Source: Candidatus Zhuqueibacterota bacterium
GTDB lineage: Bacteria > SM23-31 > B21-G16
Reading direction: 5' to 3'
Assembly: GCA_003644825.1 (NCBI GenBank)
Contig: QNDJ01000116.1
Location: forward strand, 1 to 6,239
DNA: 6,239 bases
Below the pieces are notes generated by a model. It had not been told where the DNA came from. It made no database searches and was given only the letters and a program-made list of their open reading frames with translations. The translations under genes and the position numbers were made by a program. Positions 1 to 6,239 of this stretch are shown in pieces (positions within the stretch are counted from its first letter, which is position 1; every line of letters starts with the position of its first letter).

Positions 1-1
1 C

Positions 2-1183
2 TTAACAATCTTTTTAGATGAATTCAGACGATATGAAAACTATGTAAAAAAAGAAGTTACGTTTGTAAATTATGTGAGAGACCCAAAGCAAGCTCAGGTT
101 TATGTGTTATTTCTTAGTAGAGAGACAGGAAGCGGTGGAAGAGAAAATACTCTGTACTTCGCAGGACAAAAAGAATTTGCAGGAATAAACGATACTCTAT
201 CTTTTATTACGAAACCACTTGGCACAGAAGACATAAGAAGACGTGAACTGGTTAAAGTATTAAAAATAGGTTTAATGAAATACATTGCAAGAACTCCTCA
301 GCGCAACAATATCATAATAAACTATAAACCATCTATTGGTGAAGAATTGCCTGAAGAAGTAAAAGATAAATGGAATTACTGGGTTTTTAATATAAGTCCA
401 GATTTTAATTACAGAGCCGAGGAATCCTATAAGAATTTGGAATTTAATTGCAGATTGTCATCCAATAGAATTACAGAAAACTGGAAAATTGAATTATTCT
501 ATGAAAATGAATATCAGGAAAGTGAAAATGTAACTCCAGAAAAAACATATAGAACAATCAGAAGAACAAATACTTTTCAGGGGCTCATTGTGAAAAGTAT
601 CAACAACAACTGGTCAGCAGGCGTCGATACAAGAGCAAACTCCTCTACAAGATTTAATACTCGTTTATCACTATCAGTTGCACCTGCAATAGAATATAAT
701 ATTTTCCCATATTCTCAATCTACACGAAGACAGCTAAGATTTCTTCTCAGTCTCTGGGCTAAAAATGTTCAGTACAATGAAGAAACAATATTTTATAAAA
801 AATCAGAAAATCTATTCGGAACATCTCTCAGAATCAGTGAAAGCATATACGAAAAATGGGGAAATATATGGTCATCATTAGAGGGAATTCTTTTTTTTCA
901 TGACACAGGTGTAAACAGGCTGGAATTTGATGGCGGAATAAATTACAGAATCTTTGAAGGCCTTTCATTACGTATAAGAGGTGAAATATCTCTCATTCAT
1001 GACCAATTATTTTTACCAATTAAAGAAAGTACTCCAGAAGAAATATTGCTGAGAGTTCGCCAGCTAAAAACAAATTGGGAATATAGAATATCATTTGGTT
1101 TTAACTACAGATTTGGTTCAAAATACTCCAACATTGTTAATCCAAGGTTCGATAGAGGAAGACGCGGTTACAGGTTTCGATAA
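2..1183 (+). CDS. Uncharacterised outer-membrane beta-barrel protein, 5'-truncated by window edge
   Basis: The reading frame is open from base 2 to the TAA at 1181-1183, giving 393 visible residues; the start and any signal peptide lie off the left edge. A GTG at 74 is in frame but is not the start: the 24 codons before it carry on the conserved sequence (FLDEFRRYENY, then VTFVNYVRDPK) and no ribosome binding site precedes it. The first ~110 residues form a small soluble-looking domain with the blocks VNYVRD, ETGSGGRENTLYF and a stretch ending KYIARTP. I recognise this arrangement from unnamed proteins of Gemmatimonadota, Acidobacteriota and FCB genomes. From about residue 125 there are many alternating amphipathic strands rich in Trp, Tyr and Phe with charged turns, ending YRISFGFNYRFGS and then NIVNPRF, as expected for an outer-membrane barrel. 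A basic tail, DRGRRGYRFR, follows. Function is unknown. The gene converges on the TonB receptor, so it is not in that operon. Confidence 0.85.
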   Translation, partial: LTIFLDEFRRYENYVKKEVTFVNYVRDPKQAQVYVLFLSRETGSGGRENTLYFAGQKEFAGINDTLSFITKPLGTEDIRRRELVKVLKIGLMKYIARTPQRNNIIINYKPSIGEELPEEVKDKWNYWVFNISPDFNYRAEESYKNLEFNCRLSSNRITENWKIELFYENEYQESENVTPEKTYRTIRRTNTFQGLIVKSINNNWSAGVDTRANSSTRFNTRLSLSVAPAIEYNIFPYSQSTRRQLRFLLSLWAKNVQYNEETIFYKKSENLFGTSLRISESIYEKWGNIWSSLEGILFFHDTGVNRLEFDGGINYRIFEGLSLRIRGEISLIHDQLFLPIKESTPEEILLRVRQLKTNWEYRISFGFNYRFGSKYSNIVNPRFDRGRRGYRFR

Positions 1184-1210
1184 ATTTTAAAAAAAATTCA
1201 TCTCCTGTTT

Positions 1211-1225
1211 TAGCAGTCACTGCTA
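1211..1225. terminator. Small hairpin in the convergent spacer, possible terminator
   Basis: TAGCAG and CTGCTA form a perfect 6-bp stem around a 3-base TCA loop, between the stops of the two convergent genes. The position suits a shared transcription end. Neither side has a T-run directly after the stem: on the - strand a run of eight T (1189-1196) comes about 14 bases later, and the + strand continues TAAAAATAAAA. It is therefore not a textbook intrinsic terminator. The rest of the 104-base spacer is plain AT-rich sequence. Confidence 0.3.
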
Positions 1226-1287
1226 TAAAAATAAAATCGAACTGTATCTTTTAAACTGATTGATATGTTTATTTCGATTCCAGAAAT

Positions 1288-3588
1288 TTAAGGAACAACA
1301 TTTATTGAGATTGATAAATTTCTTCCTGGTGAATAGATGCCTGAACCGTGTTCCTTATAAAGTTCATCAAAAATATTCTCAAAAATTATATTTAATTTTA
1401 AAGAAGAAAACTCAATTCCTCCTTTTATATTAACTGTTTTATAACCGGGTGTACCTCCTTCCGGGATTCTTGTATCGAGAATATCTCTCTGAGAAAGTCT
1501 ATCCTGTTTTGTTGCAAACCTCAAAAATGTTTCAATCCACAAATTTCTTGTTTTATACCATCGTATTCCAAATTTTCCCATAAAAGGTGGAATCCTGCTC
1601 ATTGGTTCTTTAAGACTGATATTTTCTCCATAGGTATAAAAACAATTACCATTAAGAATTATTGAAGAGCTTGCCTTAAAAGAAAAATATAATTCAGAAC
1701 CACAGATGTATGATTTTCCTGTATTAAACTTCTGAAAAATCGGGACTTCTCCTTTATCTTTTATACCATTATTGTTTTCATCAAAAAAAGGCAACCCCTG
1801 ATAATACCCGTACTTTCTCTCAATTAAATTTGTTAATCTATTGTAAAATAAAAACATACCACCTGCGAGTTTTTTATCATTTATTTTCAATCCTAATTCA
1901 AAATTATTGCTAATTTCTGGCTTTAAATAAGGGCTCGGGGCATCAACACCGGAATTTGACACTTTCAACACAACCGTATCATTAAAATTTGGAGCCCTGA
2001 ATCCCCTCGAATACGAACAAGTAATATTTAATCTCTCATCAGGTTTATATGATAAACCAATCAATCCGGATAAATTACCAAAATTTTGTGAATATGTGCC
2101 CCAGGGGGCTTCAAGTGGAGATTTAAAAGCAAAATAACTGTATCTTAAACCTGCAGTTAAATTTAACTTTTTACTGTAAAGATATTCATCCTTTATGTAT
2201 ATTCCACCCGAATTATAAATGGACTTATCAGGAAAATCTCCTCTTATTTCTTCTGAACTATCAATTTTTATTTTTTTACCACTGCTTCTGACAATATCTC
2301 TATAATACTCGATACCACCCTTTATAATATGTTTTTCAGATACAATAGAAGACAAACAGGCAAATGTTCCTATTGTGTAAATTCTATTCATAATTTTCTT
2401 TACAGTAGAACTTCCCGTCTTTTGAAGGGTTTTTCCTTCATGTTCCTGCTGATAAGAGACATTCCACTGAAAATCACTTATCCAGGAACCCACCGGCTTA
2501 TAGTTATAATTTATATAAGAGAGTCTTCTTTTCTGAGGTTCATATATATATTTCTGATACTGCCCTGTAACATATTTGTCATACCTTGGAACCTCTTTTT
2601 GATTGACCAAAAGGTAGTTAAAATCCAGGCTGTTATTAGCATTTATAGTATATCTAAGATTAATATTACCATCAATTTCTGACCATCCTGTAGGAGATTG
2701 AACATTTACATTTTTCCCTGCTCTTAAATCACCAATATCCTTATACCCTCCAACACCGGTAAAAGAAAATCGTTCATTTCCACCCTCAAGTTTGAAAGTA
2801 TAATTTTTGCCTTTATCCGCAGTCGATAACCTTACCATTACTTCAGGTTTTAATTGGAAGTGCCGGGTGTTAGAATAAAAAATCCTGGGAATAAGGTTTA
2901 TTGTTCCTCCAATTGCATCACTACCGTATGCAACTGAAGTTGGTCCTCTTGTTACCATAATATTATCCAGTGCCTCTGGAAGTATTGTATTCAAATACTG
3001 GTTTGCACCGAACCTGAAAGTAGGTTTATTCAGCCTTACACCATTGAAAAGAAGTAGAACATACTTACCTATTAACCCTCTTATAATTGGTGAACCATGC
3101 CCATAAGTTGTCTTCTGTACAAGAATTCCTGGTTCTCCTTTAAGTATATCCGAGGTATTTTCATACGATTTTTCTTTAAATATCTCTCTTGGTACAATAT
3201 TAATAAAATTTTCCGCATTGAATACCTGTTCTTCCAGCGAACTCCCGATAACATCTATCGCTTTAAGGTTCAAAATCTTTTGATTGATTTTAATTTCTAA
3301 ATACTTTTTTTCATTTTCTTTTAATTTCAAAGGTATCTCTTTTAAATTATAACTTACATGAGAAATAATAAGATAATCTTTAAGTGAACCAGAAAAAGAT
3401 ATTTTAAATCTCCCTTCTCTATCTGTATAAGTTCCTATTTTCATAGCTTTTAAATAAACATTAACAGCCTCAACAGGAATGTTAGTTTTATTGTCAATAA
3501 CAACCCCTGAAATTTCACCTCTATTTTGAGAAAAAACAGGAGCCCACAATAGCATAATCCCCGAAATAAAAATAAGAACTCTTTTCAT
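1288..3588 (-). CDS. TonB-dependent outer-membrane receptor with N-terminal carboxypeptidase-regulatory-like domain
   Basis: A 766-residue active-transport porin that should import a scarce ligand across the outer membrane using TonB energy. Order of parts: signal peptide (MKRVLIFISGIMLLWAPVFS, probable cut before Q21); carboxypeptidase-regulatory-like beta-sandwich, ~24-105 (GEISGVVIDNKT, TDREGRF); a TonB-box-like strand near 110-116 (AIDVIGS); plug domain ~125-235, with SPIIRG, LLLFNGVRLN, VTRGPTSVAYGSDAIGG and TINLIP; then the barrel to the end, with FRAPNF (530-535), a NPNL-like SPYLKPE (552-558) and the last strands ENIFDELY and HGSGIYSPGRN. The length is normal, so it looks intact. ATG at 3588 is preferred to a GTG at 3600, because that GTG lies inside the Shine-Dalgarno sequence. 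Odd points: an EF-hand-like loop DENNNGIKDKGE at 603-614, four Cys in the barrel (411, 524, 629, 649), and an end in VVP with no terminal aromatic. The FRAP/NPNL boxes recall heme receptors, but the His expected between them is missing. The substrate is undetermined. Confidence 0.95.
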   Translation of the reverse strand: MKRVLIFISGIMLLWAPVFSQNRGEISGVVIDNKTNIPVEAVNVYLKAMKIGTYTDREGRFKISFSGSLKDYLIISHVSYNLKEIPLKLKENEKKYLEIKINQKILNLKAIDVIGSSLEEQVFNAENFINIVPREIFKEKSYENTSDILKGEPGILVQKTTYGHGSPIIRGLIGKYVLLLFNGVRLNKPTFRFGANQYLNTILPEALDNIMVTRGPTSVAYGSDAIGGTINLIPRIFYSNTRHFQLKPEVMVRLSTADKGKNYTFKLEGGNERFSFTGVGGYKDIGDLRAGKNVNVQSPTGWSEIDGNINLRYTINANNSLDFNYLLVNQKEVPRYDKYVTGQYQKYIYEPQKRRLSYINYNYKPVGSWISDFQWNVSYQQEHEGKTLQKTGSSTVKKIMNRIYTIGTFACLSSIVSEKHIIKGGIEYYRDIVRSSGKKIKIDSSEEIRGDFPDKSIYNSGGIYIKDEYLYSKKLNLTAGLRYSYFAFKSPLEAPWGTYSQNFGNLSGLIGLSYKPDERLNITCSYSRGFRAPNFNDTVVLKVSNSGVDAPSPYLKPEISNNFELGLKINDKKLAGGMFLFYNRLTNLIERKYGYYQGLPFFDENNNGIKDKGEVPIFQKFNTGKSYICGSELYFSFKASSSIILNGNCFYTYGENISLKEPMSRIPPFMGKFGIRWYKTRNLWIETFLRFATKQDRLSQRDILDTRIPEGGTPGYKTVNIKGGIEFSSLKLNIIFENIFDELYKEHGSGIYSPGRNLSISINVVP

Positions 3589-3596
3589 TTTAAATC

Positions 3597-3603
3597 TCAC
3601 CTC
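3597..3603 (-). promoter_or_regulatory. Ribosome binding site of the TonB receptor; decides its start
   Basis: Read on the - strand this is GAGGTGA, seven bases complementary to the usual 3' end of 16S rRNA, followed by an 8-base spacer and ATG at 3588. The in-frame GTG at 3600-3598 is part of this motif, so it cannot use it and has no comparable site of its own upstream. This makes MKRVLIF the probable N-terminus, four residues shorter than the longest frame. Confidence 0.8.
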
Positions 3604-3642
3604 TCTTCAACTGCTAAAAACAAGAAAAAGCATAAGATATTA

Positions 3643-3669
3643 ATTATAAAAAATAGAACATAAATTCAA
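3643..3669 (-). promoter_or_regulatory. Weak sigma-70-like promoter candidate for the TonB receptor
   Basis: On the - strand TTGAAT (3669-3664) is followed after 15 bases by a perfect TATAAT (3648-3643), about 55 bases before the receptor ATG. The spacer is shorter than the usual 16-18 and the whole spacer region is very AT-rich, so a chance match is likely. If real, it would let the receptor be transcribed apart from the protease. Confidence 0.2.
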
Positions 3670-3737
3670 ATATGGCTGTTAAAAGATTTATAATAATAAA
3701 TTTTATGTTTTTAAACAATAATTTTTCTCCAAATTAA

Positions 3738-6203
3738 TTAAAAATTTTTAGTTCCTATAGGACTTCCCGGTGGTAAAACAGGCCTGATAAGGTACCTATC
3801 AGGTTCAAAAGGTCTATTCAGGAATCGCTCTATTATATTAGAAATTTCAAAATAATGAGCTTTTTCCATACCACTAACAGAATTATACCTTTTTTTTATC
3901 CATAATAAAAGTTCGTTCAGTTTATAAGAGGCAACAGCCCTTACTCTATAGGACGCATCTGGATTGTCCGCCAGAGCCATAAGCTCATTAACAACAGCCT
4001 CTTCACAGGCACGCGATAACTCAGCCCTATATGGTTCCGAAGGTGTTTTCTTGAACCAGGTATGAGAAAAAATTTCATCAATAACTTCAATCAAGCCCGG
4101 GTTATCTTTATTTTTCTCATGAAGGTCTATTAATCTACCCGCTCTTTCATATTGTAGAAGTAAAGAAACAGTGAACCTTGCCAGCCTTGAAGCAGGCTCA
4201 ATCGGATCAAAAATAGGTCCCGTTTTCCCGGTAAATAACTCTCTATTTCTTGAATAACCTGAAGGCCTTGGTGGTAGTTTATTCATAATTGATTCAGGAA
4301 AAGAAAGCTCTTCAGGAGAAATAGTTTCCAGTATTACTTTAAGTGCTTCCCTCTGTTTGTCTGGTGGTACTACATTAAGAGGTTTCTGACCATCACCTCT
4401 TAAGGTATATGTATAATATACACCTCCAAGGGTTTTAACAGCAGCTATCAACTGGTATCGATGATGAAAATAAACTGGTACCAGCACATCCTCCATCAAT
4501 GAAAGAGGCATACCAAATCGAATATTTCTTTCCCCGAATTGCTCAAGAGCAATTCTGCGGACTTCCATTTCATGTTTTAACATTTTAACCGGGTCTTTAC
4601 CATTGTCCCATTGATTTGCCAGAGGATGAGAAGCCCCAGGATATGTTGCGTCCCTATCAGACATAAAATATAAACCTTCTTTAAATCCCTCATCAATAAT
4701 TTTATTCAAGGCTTCCTTTTCATCAACATTATCCGGAAAATCAGAATAACCAAACTTAATTGACAGTTCATCCCATCTGCCTGGTCCAGGCCTGTATGCA
4801 TTTGATAAATCAAGCCTTCCATCTTTTGTTATTAAAACCAGAGGAGCAGGATAATCCATCACTGATGCTCTATCGTTTACACTTGACGCATAGTTATGTC
4901 TTAATCCAAGAGTATGCCCTACTTCGTGACATGCAAGCTGACGAATCCTCATTAATGCCATCTCTTTCATATCTGAAGGGATTTTCCCTTTTTCTTTATA
5001 AGGTGCAAGAAGACCCTCTGCCAGTAAATAATCCTGACGAACCCTCAAAGAACCTAGTGATACATGTCCCTTAATAATCTCACCAGTTCTGGGGTCCACA
5101 ACTGAACCACCGTAAGACCATCCCCTGGTTAAACGATTAACCCACTGTATAACATTATAACGAATATCAAGAGGGCTAACACCCTTTGGAAGAAGCTTTA
5201 CCTGAAATGCATTTTTAAACCCAGCCGACTCAAATACTTTATTCCACCAGCTCGCACCTTCAAGTACAGCAGTCCTGACGGGCTCTGGAATTCCTCTGTC
5301 GACATAGTAGATAATCGGTTTAATCGGTTCGGAAATATCTGCAGAAGGGTCTTTCTTTTCAAGCCTGTGCCTGCAGATCAGTTTTTTCTCCAAAGGTTCA
5401 CCAAGTGGAGCAGTATAATCATAATAACTTATGTAGTTGAAAGGCATCCGCGGGTCAAAAACCCTTGGTTTATAACCCGGTGCAGGTAATTTAACAAAAG
5501 AATACCTTTCCCTAACAGTTACTGCCTCCGGTGTAGGAACAGTCTGCCTTAAATAATTTCCAGCTATTTCAGATGTAAATGTTAATATAACTTCAAACTC
5601 AGTATTTTCCGGAAAACTCTTTGTATTGGGTAAATAAAATGTACTTCGTGTCTTATCCAACTTAAAATTACCCTGTCGGCTTCTGCTTAAATATCTTTTT
5701 ACATTAAAACCATCTCGAAGAAAAAAGTTTGTTGCATCTACAAGAACAGCTTTTTTACTTACCGCATAAATTTCAAATCCCCAGAGTATAGACTCTGCAA
5801 ATGATTCTTTAACTGCCTTTATTTCATAGTAATTGTTACTGCTGGCTCTAAATTTATAATTCGGTTGAACAAGTAAGACCTTTCGCCCTGCCTGTTCAAA
5901 ATAAACTATTCGCGACCGTCCAGACATTCCTCTATCAAGACCAATATCATTCGAACCTATACCTGTTGTAAGAGACACAAGATAAATAAATTCAAATTTC
6001 TTTTTCGGAATTTCCAGCCAGATTTTATCCTCTTTCAAATCCCTGTAAAATGTAAAAAAACCTTCATATTTTTCCATATCCTTTGTTTTCTCCTGAATTG
6101 ATGGTGATTCAGCTGCTGTTTTAACCTGAGAATTCGAACTATAAAATGGAATAATTATTAAACAAAAAATAACAAATAATGTAAGATAAACCTTTCTACT
6201 CAT
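3738..6203 (-). CDS. Secreted zinc-dependent metalloprotease, DUF5117/DUF4953 family (metzincin-type)
   Basis: An 821-residue exported protein predicted to cut peptide bonds with one zinc ion; its natural substrates are unknown. Residues 1-25 are a signal peptide (hydrophobic LTLFVIFCLIIIPF, cut probably before Q26). C14 does not sit in a lipobox, so it is not an obvious lipoprotein. Residues ~39-85 (EKYEGFFTFYRD, IWLEIP) match DUF5118; ~95-285 (LLVQPNYKFRA, SRSTFYLPNTKSFPEN, FDPRMPF) match DUF5117. The catalytic part begins near 293 (PIKPIIYYVD) and includes GWSYGGSVVDPRTGEIIKGH. The zinc site is HEVGHTLGLRH, with ligands H426, H430 and H436 and catalytic E427; SVMDYP supplies the Met-turn, M449. 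Residues ~665-800 are mostly helical and faintly HEAT-like, ending FLNRPFEPDRYL. All catalytic residues are present, so it should be active. ATG at 6203 has a strong ribosome binding site and leads straight into the signal peptide. It precedes the TonB receptor on the same strand, 149 bases apart. Confidence 0.95.
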   Translation of the reverse strand: MSRKVYLTLFVIFCLIIIPFYSSNSQVKTAAESPSIQEKTKDMEKYEGFFTFYRDLKEDKIWLEIPKKKFEFIYLVSLTTGIGSNDIGLDRGMSGRSRIVYFEQAGRKVLLVQPNYKFRASSNNYYEIKAVKESFAESILWGFEIYAVSKKAVLVDATNFFLRDGFNVKRYLSRSRQGNFKLDKTRSTFYLPNTKSFPENTEFEVILTFTSEIAGNYLRQTVPTPEAVTVRERYSFVKLPAPGYKPRVFDPRMPFNYISYYDYTAPLGEPLEKKLICRHRLEKKDPSADISEPIKPIIYYVDRGIPEPVRTAVLEGASWWNKVFESAGFKNAFQVKLLPKGVSPLDIRYNVIQWVNRLTRGWSYGGSVVDPRTGEIIKGHVSLGSLRVRQDYLLAEGLLAPYKEKGKIPSDMKEMALMRIRQLACHEVGHTLGLRHNYASSVNDRASVMDYPAPLVLITKDGRLDLSNAYRPGPGRWDELSIKFGYSDFPDNVDEKEALNKIIDEGFKEGLYFMSDRDATYPGASHPLANQWDNGKDPVKMLKHEMEVRRIALEQFGERNIRFGMPLSLMEDVLVPVYFHHRYQLIAAVKTLGGVYYTYTLRGDGQKPLNVVPPDKQREALKVILETISPEELSFPESIMNKLPPRPSGYSRNRELFTGKTGPIFDPIEPASRLARFTVSLLLQYERAGRLIDLHEKNKDNPGLIEVIDEIFSHTWFKKTPSEPYRAELSRACEEAVVNELMALADNPDASYRVRAVASYKLNELLLWIKKRYNSVSGMEKAHYFEISNIIERFLNRPFEPDRYLIRPVLPPGSPIGTKNF

Positions 6204-6209
6204 AGGAAA

Positions 6210-6217
6210 CTCCTTTC
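6210..6217 (-). promoter_or_regulatory. Ribosome binding site of the metalloprotease
   Basis: Read on the - strand this is GAAAGGAG, six bases before the ATG at 6203. It supports this start and shows that the host uses Shine-Dalgarno initiation. Only 22 bases of the window remain beyond it, too few to find the promoter. Confidence 0.8.
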
Positions 6218-6239
6218 TAAAATTTGGTTAATAAAAGAC

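Noticed and set aside
100-285. 61-residue - strand frame inside the left-edge barrel gene
   Set aside because: It is a shadow of the conserved + strand domain, without independent support.
74-1183. GTG at 74 as the start of the first gene
   Set aside because: The frame is open to the window edge, the upstream codons look conserved and coding, no ribosome binding site precedes the GTG, and the protein would lack an export signal.
2329-2682. 117-residue + strand frame inside the TonB receptor
   Set aside because: It lies entirely antisense to a well-supported gene, its product is low-complexity and hydrophobic, and it has no recognisable domain.
3097-3300. 67-residue + strand frame inside the TonB receptor
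   Set aside because: It is antisense to the plug-domain coding sequence, and its Phe, Ile and Tyr richness reflects AT-rich reverse codons.
3686-3701. ATTTAT/ATAAAT inverted repeat followed by CTTTT on the - strand, a possible terminator after the protease
   Set aside because: The stem has only six A-T pairs and lies in extremely AT-rich sequence, where such matches arise by chance; it would be too weak for an intrinsic terminator.
4780-4792. CCTGG-T-CCAGG palindrome in the metalloprotease
   Set aside because: It encodes the PGPG segment in frame (residues 472-475), and its symmetry follows from Pro and Gly codons.
4760-5074. 104-residue + strand frame inside the metalloprotease
   Set aside because: It runs antisense through the zinc-site region, so its sequence is fixed by the protease; no motif or ribosome binding site was seen.

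Overview
The window holds three genes on AT-rich bacterial DNA, all for secreted or outer-membrane proteins of a Gram-negative (diderm) bacterium. From left to right they are the 3' part of an uncharacterised beta-barrel protein on the + strand, a TonB-dependent receptor on the - strand, and a secreted zinc metalloprotease of the DUF5117/DUF4953 type on the - strand. There are no RNA genes, mobile elements, CRISPR arrays or long repeats.

The combination recalls the FCB group, Acidobacteriota and Aminicenantes. It consists of a carboxypeptidase-regulatory-like domain on a TonB receptor, a large DUF5117-type protease, and the 'VNYVRD' barrel family. Both gene starts that lie inside the window carry good Shine-Dalgarno sequences (GAGGTGA and GAAAGGAG). 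That argues against a typical Bacteroidota, where such sites are scarce. The lineage is an inference; the sequence alone does not fix the phylum.

Layout: bases 2-1183 are the partial barrel gene, whose start lies off the left edge. Bases 1184-1287 are a short convergent spacer with one small perfect hairpin. Bases 1288-3588 are the TonB receptor, read leftwards. Bases 3589-3737 are an AT-rich spacer with the receptor's ribosome binding site and a weak promoter candidate. Bases 3738-6203 are the protease, also read leftwards. The last 36 bases hold its ribosome binding site.

The protease lies upstream of the receptor on the same strand, so one transcript could cover both. A secreted protease that releases peptides or a bound cofactor, next to an outer-membrane transporter that imports the product, is a plausible pairing. 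The 149-base gap and a possible promoter within it leave co-transcription open. No SusD-like partner, TonB/ExbBD energiser or periplasmic binding protein is present to identify the substrate. I see no clearly new biological system here. The most unusual details are an EF-hand-like loop in the receptor barrel, a receptor end without the usual aromatic residue, and the uncharacterised barrel family at the left edge.
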